Position numbers and translations under genes: made by a program. Below, piece after piece: positions 11,215-23,424 of a stretch of 64,000 nt of DNA (position 1 is the stretch's first letter; every line of letters starts with the position of its first letter). Source of the stretch: Clarkia xantiana subsp. parviflora (lineage: Eukaryota > Streptophyta > Magnoliopsida > Myrtales > Onagraceae). The stretch covers positions 18,930,666 to 18,994,665 of the forward strand of contig JAPTYO010000005.1 of NCBI GenBank assembly GCA_036873135.1. Reading direction: 5' to 3'. The notes beneath the pieces were generated by a model that saw only the letters and a list, made by a program, of their open reading frames with translations, did no database searches and was not told the DNA's origin.

Positions 11215-11892
11215 TGATGGGTTTCGATATAGCCGTCAGGCCCATTAACGGCGACTAAACGTCGAAGAAGGCCCACTGGGCCCCAAAGAGGCTTAGAAGA
11301 CCAATACGAGGGGACCCGACAAGGTCGGTCCCGACATACGAGCTGAACGCTCCCGATCCTATGTCTTTAAGTAGGCCCCGATCCTATGCCTTTAAGTAGG
11401 CCCCGATGATATGCCTTTAAGTAGGCCCCGATGATATGCCTTTAAGTAGGCCCCGATGAGAATGCTGGCCCTGTCCCGATGACGAGGGGCCCCGAGCGGT
11501 GACCAAAGGAGATAACTCTGGAGTCCCCGACATCCGTTGGGACTTGCCACCAGAGCACGAGGCCGAGAAATACACCCACTATCAACATAGTGGGGAAGTG
11601 GCCGGAAAAGACGGAACGTGGGCTACTGGCCGAGATAAACGGAACGTGGCAGTTATCTCAACAGGTAACTGAGGTGACCCCTCCCCTATATAAAGGAAGG
11701 GGTTACCTCAGGATTGATACGTTCACATACTTACATACAGATACTTGCCAGTTTACATCGAGATACTCATTTAAGCATCGGAGAGGGATTCTGGGTCACC
11801 GCCCGGTCTATCCCCTTCTTGCAGGATTACTTGGAGCAAAGGAGTTCAGACTTCCGTCAAGAACGTACCGGAGTTCCAACCGTGATCCAACA
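11215..11892 (+). repeat. 3' LTR of element A
   Basis: It matches 906-1609 with about 13-14 substitutions, one subrepeat unit fewer, and the TATA inverted repeat retained at about 11690. It is followed by the target duplication GGATG. Confidence 0.95.
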
Positions 11893-11897
11893 GGATG

Positions 11898-12737
11898 CAC
11901 GTTCAAAATTAGAAGCTCTAATAGCTAAAGAAGAATTACAATTTTTCCCAAAATGTTTTTTTTTTAAGTAATGCATATGTAACGCACTAACCAAAATAAC
12001 AACTTACCTGAAGAGTTTTTTTTTTTTTTAAATAATGTGTATGAAACGCGGGTTTAAAATAATAAAAAAAATTCGGGTAAGATGTTCTTTTTTTTAACAA
12101 TGCATACGAAATGCATGTTTGAAAAGAAAATTTCTACAACTAAATGGCTAACTACTTAGCTGAAAGAGATTTTTTTTTATTTAAAAAATGCAATGAGATG
12201 AATGCATGAGAAATAAAAGTTATACAAACAATACAAAAAATGTTAGGGGGTAAAAAGCGTTACAAAAAAAAAAACACGGATAAAAAACGACATGTTAGGG
12301 GGTAAAAAAATGTGTGGCTTTGCTCTATAAGGTAGGTTCCACTGATAGGCTCCCGACAATGTGGTTTCCTCCCCCATCATAGGGATCACAAGACCTTCAC
12401 GAGCGAGTGGAGTTTTTCGGAGTCGTACCGGTGGCCTAGCCGCTCCGGTCGTACCATTACTAACTCTCCGGGGTTCCTAGTGCCCTGAGTTTTAGGCATT
12501 TTGGATATTACACTAGAGTGGTGTGTGCGAGTTTATACAATATAAAATACAACAAATAAAAATAGTCAGTTATAATAAAAACAATATCTCCACGCCTGAA
12601 ATCACCCAAAAACAACCAAGTTGTAACAACAAGGTCGAATATAAAAAATAAAAAAAAATAAAAAAACTAAAGCATGGCAAACAAGCAAATATAAAAAGCA
12701 CGAACCCTCAATTTCTTCCCCAATAGAGTCGCTAAAT
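11898..12737. repeat. Continuation of AT-rich repeat, then unidentified sequence
   Basis: 11898-12260 repeats the blocks of 1-905. 12290-12520 is a more GC-rich stretch with no ORF. 12715-12737, read on the minus strand, resembles a degenerate Ogre-type primer site (TTTAGCGACTCTATTGGGGA, compared with TGGCGACTC-GCTGGGGA), which would make the DNA before it the inside of an old minus-strand element. Confidence 0.4.
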
Positions 12738-13152
12738 TGTCAGATCCTAAATATCCGACTTAGGGCGAATTACGTTTTGAAAACGTGCAATTTGAAAGAG
12801 TCGTCACTAGTTAATTATTAGGCTAACTAGAATCCTAAATTAGCTAAGCGAATAACGAATTAAACACATATGTATAAAATCGGTCTACGACCAGTGATTA
12901 GGCTCGGGGGTTCTATTACGAATTAAAAATACACAAAATTAATCATGCACTTACGGTACTCAATTCACTTAATTTGCCAATTTTATTGTTAATTAATATA
13001 CATTATGAACTAATTTTATAAAATAAACCTAATAGCAGTATCAAACATATTTACATCAACATATAACTTAGCACGATCACATAAATATAATTTGAGTAAT
13101 CAAGTTTAATTATTCTAAATTAATTAGGTTTAAACGAATTAAACTACATCTA

Positions 13153-13195
<43 letters not shown>
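13153..13195. repeat. (AAT)n microsatellite
   Basis: About fourteen uninterrupted AAT/ATA units. Confidence 0.9.
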
Positions 13196-13540
13196 GGAAC
13201 TTACGTACTTGCAAAGAGGATGAAGGAGAGCAACGGCAGCGACCTAGCAGCAGCGGTGGACGGCGCCGGCGAGGTGCGGCAAAGGAGCTCTGGCAAACAA
13301 GGACGCGGCAGGGAGGGGCGAAGTGCAGCACAGGCGGAGCGACGTGGCAGCACAGGTCCAATCGAGGGCTAACCGCCGAGTAAGAAGGTGGGTAGGAACC
13401 TGGAGGGTTGGACGGACGGCGGTGTTCTGGACGGAACTTCGCGAAGCGCGGCCATGGCTGAGTGGAGGGCGTGGCGGAGGTGATGGTCAGTGACAGGAAA
13501 GCAGCCACGGCGGTCGGTGACGTAAGGGGTCGCAGTGAAG

Positions 13541-13542
<2 letters not shown>

Positions 13543-13598
<56 letters not shown>

Positions 13599-13621
13599 CA
13601 TAAGATAGAGAGAGAGAGAGG
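13543..13621. repeat. (GA)n microsatellite
   Basis: Two GA runs (13543-13594 and about 13607-13621) are separated by a short unique stretch. They create serine/leucine-rich false ORFs on the minus strand. Confidence 0.9.
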
Positions 13622-14261
13622 GTGGCGACGGGGCGGCGGTACAGCTGAGCAGAGTGGCCACCGGTGGAAGACGAAGGGACGACGACGGATGGCGCAGCGG
13701 TGTAGTAGCGGAGCTGTTGTCACCGACGCAAGAGGGCTTGGCTGATTTAAAAAAAAAAAAAAACTTTAGGCACTAGCAGACAAATTTGTACGGGTTCCGA
13801 GATTTGATTTAATATTAATGCTGTTGTGTGTATTTTACATGTAAAATGAGCTTATTTATAGCTAAACTATGACCCCCAAACTAAGAAAATAAAATCTTAA
13901 AAATATGCATCATTAATATTCCGAAAATGTACATATATATATGTATTTTACCGTAAATACACATAATATATTTTCTGAATATTTTACAATAACTAATGCA
14001 TATACACTATCCTATTTTAAACCAATCAGATATTTAGAAACTTCGCGACCTTCCATATTTAAATATTTTATTTTTTAACACGTCACAGATGACATTTTGA
14101 ACATGCCACGTACAGACTAAAATTAGGTGATTACACTTTCATTTCCATTTTTTACTTGCTATTCATTTCCTTTCATCTCTTTTCTTGTTTATTATTATTA
14201 TATATTTGTCCTCCTGTCCGTAACCAGGCAGGCAGAGAAGCTAGAAAAAAGTTGGTAGGAG

Positions 14262-14720
14262 TAGGGATGGCAACGGGTCTCGGGGCCCCGCTGACCCGCG
14301 GGGCCCCGACCCGGTTTTGACCCGAGGACCCGCCGACCCGCGGGTCACGGGTCGGGTTCGGGGCGGGTCGGACCCGGGTCGGGTCGGGTCCGGGTCTAGG
14401 GACACGGGGCCCCGTTGACCCGCCCCGAAATGTCTATGTATATATTTTTTACTTTTTTTTTATTTTAATGTTAATATAATGTAACATTTACTAAACAATA
14501 TGGTTAATATAGTACCTATATAAATAACATGGACCAAATTATAAATAGATGTATATTTAGATTATTAGGATTTGTTAATTTTGATTTGGTATTCGGATTT
14601 GAATTTGTATTTGGTGATGAATTTGATATGTTTGTATTTGATTGATGTTAGATTTATGGTTTGAATTTACATATAATGTAATATTTTGGCAAAAAAAATT
14701 GTATTTAATATTGAGAAATG

Positions 14721-14752
<32 letters not shown>

Positions 14753-14908
14753 TTCACGTCGGGTCGGGTCGGGGCCCCGCGGGATTTTTGACCCGACCCG
14801 ACCCGACCCGGGAGGTACACTTACCCGGGTCCGGGTCAGCCAGGCTGACCCGCGGGGCGGGTCCGGGGCTGCGAAAACCCGCCCCGACCCGCCCCGTTGC
14901 CATCCCTA
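14262..14908. mobile_element. hAT-type non-autonomous DNA transposon (MITE-like)
   Basis: Terminal inverted repeats TAGGGATGGCAACGGG (left) and its complement (right) are flanked by a perfect 8-bp target duplication, GGTAGGAG (14254-14261 and 14909-14916). Eight-bp duplications and TAGGGATG-type ends are typical of Ac-like hAT elements. Subterminal DNA is packed with GGGTC/GACCC motifs in both orientations; the middle is AT-rich with an A homopolymer near 14720-14748. There is no transposase ORF, so it would depend on an autonomous relative. Confidence 0.88.
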
Positions 14909-15009
14909 GGTAGGAGGCTTACTAGCTGCTTTAATTAATTTATTTATTTCCCGCTGTTTTTAATTGATCATGCTTTATTCACTTAATAAACATTAATATT
15001 ATTACTTTT

Positions 15010-15158
15010 AAGACCATATTTAAAAAATAAAAAATATATCATGTTCGCTGCATCCTCCATGCCAACAAGCAGTGTGCCTTCCAAACCATATTTAAAAAAA
15101 AAAAATATATATCATGTTCGCTGCATCCTCCATGCCAACAAGCAGTGTGCCTTCCGCA
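15010..15158. repeat. Tandem duplication of about 73 bp
   Basis: The segment 'accatatttaaaaaa...' followed by 'catgttcgctgcatcctcca...' occurs twice in direct succession with small length differences in the A/T run. It lies downstream of the SYF1 stop codon. Confidence 0.85.
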
Positions 15159-15638
15159 CAGCATGGTCTTAAAGTCCAGAATACAGCATACATTGCATTC
15201 CATCCGGAAAAGATGGCAAACGTACATATGATCCATGGAGACTTTAATGTTGAAAGCAAGAAGTCGTAAGAGCAAGAAGACCTTAAGCAGAAGAATAATA
15301 TATGCCAGCAAAACTGATTTGCAGCACAAATCCCTTTCTTTGTAGAGGCAGGGAGTTAATATCAGTATTAGCGGGTAGATCTACAAAATGATGGCCAATG
15401 CAATCAACACTAAGTTAAGTTAAGCATAACTGGGTAAAAAGGGTTTCTAAAAAACAATGCAGTTTCATAAGCTGAACTCAAAGTTTTTACATCTTGTCCA
15501 ACAAAATCCACAGATGCAGCTACACAGAGTTAAGTCTTGCAAAAGGTAGTGGGATGAAAGAAATAACTACTACTTCATCCGGTATAAACATAATCCTCAC
15601 AAGAAGCTCAAGTTGTCCACGAGAATTAGCAATTATTA

Positions 15639-18600
15639 CTACTGCCCTGCAAGCTTTTGCCTCTTAAATCTCTCTCGAGCACCTTGAAAGTCCTTACTGG
15701 TGGGAGGAGCATCCTTTTCTTCGTCTTCCCTCATCCTCACTGACCCTCTAAAAACACCTTCTGGGACGTCCTTCTCTACAACCTCCACTACTCTTTCTTC
15801 TTCTTCTTCCTCATCATCATCAGGCAGCTCAATATCTTCAGTGTTTAAGCTCGTCTTTAAGCCTTTCTCTGTCTGCGCTTCAACCCCACCTCTCACGAAT
15901 CCCACTACACTCCTGCTGTTGCCTTCTTCTGCTGCAGGGGGGGCAAGCTGTCTTTCCAGAGCAGCCATCTCATCTTCTGATATTCCCGCCTCCTTCAACT
16001 TCTCTTTAGCTTCATCAAGATCAACCGTCTGATCTTTTTGCATAAGGTATTCTGGCAATATGAAGTGTGTCTGCATAGGCGTAAACAGTTCAGCATTCAA
16101 AAATAGATTGATTCAACAACACCACATATCGCATTCTTCATCATTAATTTCTTTGATAACCTGTCACTAATAATAGACCAACACCCATCCTATCATTGTT
16201 TTCATATACCAAATATAGATAAGTTTCCCAAGTACAAAGAAATATCATTTATACTGTAAAGATGGATGTTACTCTTTCCCATATTACTGTACTGCAAACA
16301 AGACGTGTGAAAATTATAATTGAGCACAGCAGAATGAAATCATAATCATAAAAAATAAACATTGATACTATAAGGATGTCAGTGTTTCAAATAACTGTAA
16401 TGCAAAATAGAATGTAAAAGTTGTAATCGCATGGCAGCTGTGAGCATAGTAAGATAAATTACAATAACATTCATACTATAAAGATGTTACTATTCTATGT
16501 TACTGTGATGCAAATCTGGAATGTGAAATATAATACAACTCTCCTGTATGTAAGACATACTCATAAATGAAAACCCTTCTAATAGTTAATAATATATCAG
16601 TTCCATTAAAGCAAATAAATGATAATCTGAAAAGCATACCTGGCTGTAACTTGCTGAGACGCTACGTTTAATACGTAGCATTTCACGGAAAGTGTCCTCA
16701 TTACCATGCTGGACTTCAAACTCATGCCACTTATTCCAGAAACCACCGTCGGATCGTGGATCTGCAAATTGTGACGCAAAAACATAGATTCCCCTAGCTC
16801 TATCGATTTCTCCCAAAGTTTTCTCTAGCTCAGCATACTTTATACACATGGTCTTTACATCTTTGTCAGGGAGACCAGATTCAATGGCTTGTTCATATAT
16901 TTCCCTTGTTTTCGGTACACCGAATATCTCGGCAGCCCTGGCAATGTAGATTTCATACATTCCTAACTTTTCGTGGTTCGGAACTGCCTTTGTAGCCTGA
17001 TCATACACTTTCATAGCCCTCTTTGCAAGTCCATAATCCTCCTCAAGTTTTGCATATTGAAGGTACAAGCGTTTAACTTGATCAGCAGGAGTCTATGGAA
17101 AGAGATACATCCAGAATCAGTATTAATAACGTCAACTTCCGCATTTCAACAATTAGTTGAGGACATCAAAGTATCAGTCCAAGAGTTATTAGGGTTCAAT
17201 AACATAATTTGAAAGATCATAAGCATTTACATACCGTTTCAATAGCATGCTCAAACAATTCCCTAGATCGTTCCAGCTTTGACTTTCCATATCTCTTCAC
17301 AAATTTGGAAAGATAAGTTTCCCAAATATCCTTGACATGGGGATACTTGAATATCTTGACACCTCTTTCATACACCTTGAATGCATCTTCAAAGTATTTA
17401 TTGTCCTACAACACATCAATAAGCAAGATGATTAAAATTGTCAATTCAGGGAATTTAAATAAATTGTACACAAGTATTAAGTAAATAATTAATAATAATA
17501 GGTTATTGTAGCCACCTCCAGTAATACTGCATAGTTGATGATGATTTGTGGGGTCGCTATTCTGAGATCTAATATCCGCTCATAGACTGCACGGGTGGAC
17601 TCTAGAGAACCAAGACTCTCCTCTAGATCCACGTAGAAGGTCCACAAGCGCAAGGACTTGTAAAGCTTCATCTGGACTGGTTCACTCCCATCACTTGCCA
17701 CTGCAAATGCAATGCATTATTAAATTGTCAGCTTCAATCAAACTTGTAAATAAAAGTAAGCACAAGGTGAGACATGATGTTACCTCTTCGTTTGACTTCA
17801 ACAGATGGTTCTGCAGTAGCCCTCCTCATCAACTCGAGAGCCTTCTGGAAATTATTGTGCCGTAGCTCCATTTCTGCCCACTCACACCACAGACTGGCCA
17901 AATTATCTACTGCTTTATAGTTCACTTGTACAGCCTTATCAAAATGACTCTTGCGTTGGCAATGTCTTTGTGTGTCTCGTATAACTTTGCAAAGGCAACC
18001 CACAATGTGTGAGGCTTCCCCACAGCTTTCATTGGGTCCACAGTTCTCACAGCTTCAGTGTAAGTAATAATCTGTTTTGTTGGATTGCCCTCAAATAGCT
18101 TCACCCGGCGATGCCACTGTTCTACATTATGTGGATTCTGCCTTAGAAGGACACTGTTGGCCAATTCTGGTCTTCTTTCTGTTAAGTTCTCTAGCCGGGC
18201 TAACCTCAAATCTATATCTTTATCATCATGCAACCAAAATCCATCAAGAATTTTCTTCTCAAACTTAGCCACCGATAAATTTAGATTCAGCCTAGCATCT
18301 TCATCCTCTTCAGGCTCATTCTCCTTCAAATCTTCTTCCTCTTCGTCACTTAAATCCATATTGTCCATCTTGATAGCAAGCATGCTCTGCTCAAATTCGG
18401 CATATGCATCCCAAATGACACCAAAATCTCTCACTGTAACAACAGTGGTCATACCCTCCTCATATACATCCCTTGCTTTCTCGTGCAGATTCCTTCGAAT
18501 ATAATACTCTGCCAATGATGTCCAAAGTCTCCCAACCTCATCTGTGAACTTCCTTATCCCACCCCTGATAATAGCATCAACATTCAGACCTGACACCTCA

Positions 18601-19277
18601 GTAGCATGCTTGGTGAGCAAATCACACAACTCGAGCCACAGACGATGTTTTGTCTTTCCCTTTATTGAATAAAACTGATCATCATTCAAGACGGAAGCTA
18701 ACCTCTCTGCAGATTCTTGCCAAAGTCTAGAATTCACCAAAAACTCAATGAATTCCTCAATGTGGCTGGGATCATATTTCAAGTACCTGCGATAAACCCT
18801 GAGAGAGGTCTCGATTGGCATACCCCTTTGACTAACAAAGACCAGATAGGGGTCCCAGATCCGATCATGCTGGGTAACAGGAAGCGCACAGAGTGCCCGA
18901 TCAAAGGTCTTACGAGTTCGGCTAACCAACTTCTGCTCAGTAAGAGTGTGCAAATACATGATCCAAATCCGAGGCATCTTGTGCATCGTGACAAGTGCCC
19001 TCTCGAAGGTATTATTTAAGGTTTCGTACTGGGAATGAGTGATAGGTAGGTTCCTAACAATCTCAAGCCGCTCACGGAGGTAAGCATACCACAGTTTGTA
19101 GCTGCCAGGAAGGGCTTTCAGTGCGCGCTCATAGATAACGAAACGCTTCTTAAAGGGGGCCTCAGCGCGTGCAATAAGGTATCGCCACCATAGCTTGAGG
19201 CTGAAAGGGTTGCGGAGAAGCTCTTCTTCATAAAGCAGGTCGTCTTGGGAAGGGTAGAGCTCCTTCGGTATTGACAT
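15639..19277 (-). CDS. SYF1: Pre-mRNA-splicing factor SYF1 (XAB2-like), five exons, one apparent frameshift
   Basis: SYF1 is a HAT/TPR-repeat scaffold of the NineTeen/Prp19-associated complex, acting in the nucleus during spliceosome activation. Exons on the minus strand: 17784-19277, 17516-17700, 17235-17405, 16640-17092, 16070-15639. All introns are GT-AG, and the phases join into 912 codons (about 911 aa, normal for the family) if one base is added. The start ATG 19275-19277 gives 'MSIPKELYPSQDDLLYEEEL', the conserved N-terminus; a longer in-frame ATG at 19293-19295 seems less likely. Helical repeats run from about residue 10 to 750, with an acidic insert near 320-340 and an acidic/basic tail ending 'RFKRQKLAGQ'. 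At 17941-17944 a run of four A (T on the coding strand) shifts the frame in 'ANARVI|FDKAVQ', where five are expected. This is either a homopolymer sequencing error or a real lesion. Everything else looks functional. Confidence 0.93.
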
Positions 19278-22092
19278 TACTGAAATGTAGACCAAGCTGT
19301 TGATTTGAATCCCTATTAGCGTCGGAGCTGACTTGACCTGACCTAAACCGTCTCGGATTTCGGAGTCCCTTCTAGGGTTTTAGAGATTGAAAATCTGAGA
19401 TTGAATCATGGAGCGAACTGCTGGAGGTTGGGGATCGAGCCCGTTGAATGTGGAGGTGGAGGTGGAGGCGGAGGCAGGGGCGGCTGGAGGGTTGGGGCTG
19501 GTGCGACTGGAGGTAGGGGCACAAGTTGAGGATGACCGGGGCTATAGGATACTCAGCAACGTTGGGAGGGGAGGAGGAACAAAACTATTTCCTTTAGGGG
19601 CCGGCTATCTTGGTATCGACTTTATATAAACTCGATTCTTACACCGTTAGATCTACATGCATTGAGATCATACAATCTCCAAATCATTCCATCCCATTTT
19701 CTCTCTCTTCTCCCTCTTTCTCGCGGATTTTTTTTTTTTTTTTTTGTCTTTTATTATTCTCATATTTATTTGTCATATATAAATATATATATATAAATTT
19801 AGGTAGAGAGATGAATTCAAATGCAACCAAAAGCTAAGGATTTCCAAATTTGCAATTTTCAATGCACATATTAAATTCAGCTGTCGTAGGATTTATGAGA
19901 AGCGTCTTCCTTCAATTCCCTAAATAAAATCAACATTATAATTTCCATGATGTATCTGATAAAAATTAAGACGCATCTTACTAAGTGCAATTAATGCAAA
20001 TTCTCAGTTTCCTAAGCGCCATTAAGGTAAACACCTACCGAAGAGCCATTCTCATCAGTTGCGTGGAAGACGAAGAGCCGCTCTTTCATTATCTAAGCGG
20101 CATGAAGACCATAATTATAATGGTTCTTCTATTCCTATATAAAACGCCTGATTTGGTTAATTTCTACAGAGCAATTGGTCAAGAACGCCGGAAAGAAAAG
20201 ATTATAGGATACCTCACATGTGATTATCTTCAATCAATAAGTAGATCTACCATTTCCAGCCGGTTCGAAAATTCAACCCGACGATCGACACATCCAGTTG
20301 TCGATTCTTCTCAAGAACAATGACTGCTTCTCGAGATTCGGACAAAAAACTCATATGTACTCTGCCATGCATCGAGTTTTACGGGTTAGCAAAGCACTGG
20401 TTGAAATCGACACTCTGGTTGGGTGGAAAAGAGTCTGGTGGTGTGGATTCAATTCAAGGTGGCGTTTACGACAAGTTTCCGAATCAATTACTCTGACGGC
20501 AAATTGGCGGCGACTACGAACGACTGGAGAAGATGAATCAGAGTTTGGTGCATCGATTCGAGAATTGGAGAAGAAGAATTGATTTGTTTTTTTTTTTGAC
20601 AAACTTCCTGAAGGTTCATAGAAGCCACTAGAAGGAGAGCTCTTGAAATTTGGTACGACAGGTACTACAGGAATAGTTAGGGTTTTGTTATAGATTGATA
20701 TGGGCTTGGATTGTTGGGTATACGAGCTTGATCTTTGTTTATTTCTACCAAATCTATAATTAGATAGCTTGTGATGGCCCAAGAAATATATTATTGAATA
20801 CTTATATTATTTTCTACATTCAGGAATTATAAGGTTTAACATTTAATTTGATTAGTTTAACTTTTTCTTAATACATAGAGGGTTGTCCGCTTAGTATTTC
20901 AAATTATATCTTATAACATTTTTTATGGTTTTAATTTTTCTTTTGTTATTATAGGTAGATATTATTTTTCCTAATTGATTTTATAACATAGGGCATCGCT
21001 AAAGACTATGAAAGTCTCCGTGAATTTCTCTGTGAAAGTGGACAAGTGAGACCTATTTCAACAATGGTTATTTTCTCTTTCTTATTTTTTTCAAATTTGT
21101 CCTTTGCATCGTTAAGCCTTTTTTTTTGTAAACATAAAAAGAAGATAATTAATATTGTAGTGCACTTTAAAAAAATCCATTTTACGTCTTCTAATAGAAA
21201 AAGATGGATGCAATTCAATTTTTATAATCTAAACAATATAATTATGCTTAACATATTAGATAATGACACATAACGAAAATAGTAATATGTCAAATTAATT
21301 AGAGTGCTTCTGGTTCAAATTACGTAGTATTATGTCAAATGACATAATCAGTGGTTCTAACTTCAATAAGTATCAATAAAATTAACGTCTTAAAATAATA
21401 TTATACATTTAAAATTATTAATTAAAAATCAAAATTCCGCACAATATCCGAACAAATGATATTTGTGAAAAAAAAATTAATCAAAGTAAAATCTCACGTA
21501 AAACACGAATCTAACACGGTTCAATGACTAATATAAATTTAGTTTTTTACTCATATTCTCATAAAGACCCTAAGTTCATATCCATTTTTTTTTTCATTTG
21601 AACTAAATTAAATTGCTCTTAATTTTTTTAAGCATGTAGAATAGAAAATTTAAAGAGATATAATTATATTCAATCACATGAAGAAACGACAATTCTAATG
21701 TAAAAATCAATATTATATTTATATGGTCATTTACTGTTTCATGCTTCGGAAACAGATAAATATCTGAAACTCATCTGACACCTTAATAAAATAGGTAGAT
21801 AGATATTAATTGCTGAGGAAAAACCACATGAGGGCAATATGACAAACAAATTTACTTGCAAAGAAGAGTAAATGCCACGTTGATTAAAGGTACTTTCGAT
21901 TAAATTTTCACAGAAAATTTCACAGTTGAATATAGTTCCGAAGCAATTTTTCCTTGCTTTTACTACTGAAGTTTTGATTATTTTTTACCTACGTCATAAA
22001 TATTTTTTTTGTTAAGAGTTGTTTTAAATACTATTTTTTACTTGCGTCACATAATATTTTTTATTAATTATTATACATATTTAACATTTCGA
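19278..22092. other. AT-rich intergenic DNA upstream of SYF1
   Basis: 19278-19400 is the likely SYF1 5' leader and promoter. A short ORF at 19408-19629 (+) is low-complexity. A TATA-like CTATATAAAAC at about 20135 precedes two overlapping open stretches (19985-20323 and 20298-20582) that I cannot assign and do not call genes. The rest is AT-rich with homopolymers and no recognisable feature. Confidence 0.5.
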
Positions 22093-22122
22093 CCCGCGCG
22101 CTGCGCGGGAACATTAATCTAG
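22093..22122 (+). mobile_element. Helitron-type 3' terminus
   Basis: A perfect 7-bp stem hairpin (CCCGCGC-GCT-GCGCGGG, 22093-22109) is followed after nine bases by CTAG (22119-22122), and the next host base is T. A GC hairpin just before a terminal CTRR inserted before T is the Helitron 3' signature. I could not find the TC-type 5' end, so the size of the element is unknown. It would extend leftwards. Confidence 0.55.
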
Positions 22123-22322
22123 TATATTAAAAAAGAACACATTATTATTATTTTTTAATTAGTGGCAAAAAGAAGTCTCTCTTTAACTAATTATATAACA
22201 TTCTAAATATACAATATGTATAATATTCTAAAAAAAGAACACAATAAATATATATATTAAAAAAGAACACATTATTATTATTTTTTAATTAGTGGCAAAA
22301 AGAAGCCTCTCTTTAATTAATT
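22123..22322. repeat. Direct duplication of about 70 bp
   Basis: 'tatattaaaaaagaacacat' plus '...ttagtggcaaaaagaag' occurs at 22123-22195 and again at 22250-22322, separated by about 55 bp. A related copy lies inverted near 59876-59925. Confidence 0.8.
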
Positions 22323-22715
22323 ACTAGGGAGGAATGCCCGCGGTGTTTTGTTCTAAAAAGAGAGAATATTAGATAAACAAAAATAAAATATGTATCACAA
22401 CCATCTATTTAATTTAATTATCTCATATATAGCCTTTATCATATGCTAATCACTCGCACAAATTTAAACTCAAACCATGTTTTAAATTAAGTATTTACAA
22501 TATGAGGTGTACATGAATTAACACCTTGAAGGCTTGAACTCATAGGCTAGAAATCTAAGCTCTGACCACGAAGTGAAGGTATTTCAATATTGATTATATT
22601 AGTTGGCCATCCAGAATAGTTTGATCTAAATTCTTTTTTATGTTGGCCATTTCTGCTACCTCCATAAAAGTGCTTCCAATATGCAGCATCAGCTGCCTTA
22701 CAATACTTTGAGAAT
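22323..22715. other. Host DNA with a possible 3' end of a minus-strand gene
   Basis: Around 22600-22720 the minus strand continues from 23420 across the solo LTR and could be exonic (after a 'ttgcttcctatttacag' acceptor-like site near 23426-23442). The reading frame cannot be decided. No other feature is seen. Confidence 0.25.
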
Positions 22716-22720
22716 GGCAT

Positions 22721-23419
22721 TGATGGGTCCGATTATAGCCGTCAGGCCCTTTAATGGAGAGGAAACGGCAAACAGGCCCACCAGGCCCAAAGTAAGGGTC
22801 AAGATGACCTAGGAGAAGGGTCCCGATGAAGGGAGTCCCGACGAAGCAAGGTCCTGACAGAGTCGGTCCCGACAGTGGAGCTGGAAGCTCCCAATGAGAA
22901 GCCTTTAAGTAGGTCCCGATGATGAATCCCTGAGAATGATTGGCCCTGTCACGATGACGAGGGGCCCCGAGCGGTGACACAACGAGATAACTCTGGAGTC
23001 CCCGACGGGAGTCGGGACTCGTTATCAGAGGATAAAGCCAAGATATGCGGGGCGTGGCCGAGATATACGGAACGTGGTTAAGATACACGGATCGTGGCCG
23101 AGATACGCGGGGCATGGCTAAGATACGCGAGATCATGTACGAGATAAGCGGGATACAGGCTAACCACCCCTAACGGTTCGCCAGGTACCTGAGGCATCTC
23201 TTTGCCTATAAAAGGGCAGGAGGTCACCTCAGATGACTCACGTTGAAGTTCAATATACTTTTGATATCTGTTACTTGCCAGTCAGACGAAGTACTCATTT
23301 AAGCATCGAAGAGGGATTCTGGGTCACCGCCCGGTCTATCCCCTCTTGCAGGATTGCGTGGAGCAAAGGAGTTAGGATTGCCGTCAAGATCCGTACCGGA
23401 GTTCCACCGTGATCCAACA
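22721..23419 (+). repeat. Solo LTR related to element A
   Basis: One LTR (TGATGGG...CCAACA, 699 bp) is flanked by a perfect target duplication, GGCAT (22716-22720 and 23420-23424). It aligns with the A/B/C LTRs in its first 40 bp, in 'gataactctggagtccccga' and in the 3' end ('ctcatttaagcatcg'). A TATA box (CTATAAAAGG) lies near 23206. Recombination between the LTRs of a full element explains it. Confidence 0.93.
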
Positions 23420-23424
23420 GGCAT

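Larger units (their letters stand above)
906..11892 (+). mobile_element. LTR retrotransposon A, Ty3/gypsy Tat type, complete but defective
   Basis: Two LTRs (906-1609 and 11215-11892) begin TGATGGG and end CCAACA. They are flanked by a perfect 5-bp target duplication, GGATG (901-905 and 11893-11897). Internal order is PBS, gag, PR, RT, RNase H, second RNase H, INT, tandem repeats, antisense ORF, PPT. The second RNase H and the extra antisense ORF after INT are known traits of the Tat lineage. The LTRs differ at about 13-14 positions by eye (about 2%) plus subrepeat copy number. Every coding module carries stops or frameshifts, so the copy is not autonomous. Confidence 0.95.
12738..14135 (-). 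repeat. Probable LTR of an old Ogre-type (Tat) element
   Basis: Read on the minus strand it begins TGTAATCACC and ends ATCTGACA (TG...CA ends). The degenerate primer-site-like sequence follows immediately at 12715-12737. It contains two microsatellites and a GC-rich stretch but no credible gene. Neither the other LTR nor a target duplication was found, so this is a remnant at best. Confidence 0.42.

Noticed and set aside
13110..13661. Minus-strand ORF of 183 codons
   Set aside because: It is made of (CT)n and (TTA)n microsatellites (Leu/Ser and Tyr runs) within a probable LTR, with no domain.
19408..19629. Plus-strand ORF next to SYF1, divergent
   Set aside because: Short and low-complexity (alternating Val-Glu from GGAGGT repeats), with no recognisable motif. 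It probably lies in the SYF1 promoter region.
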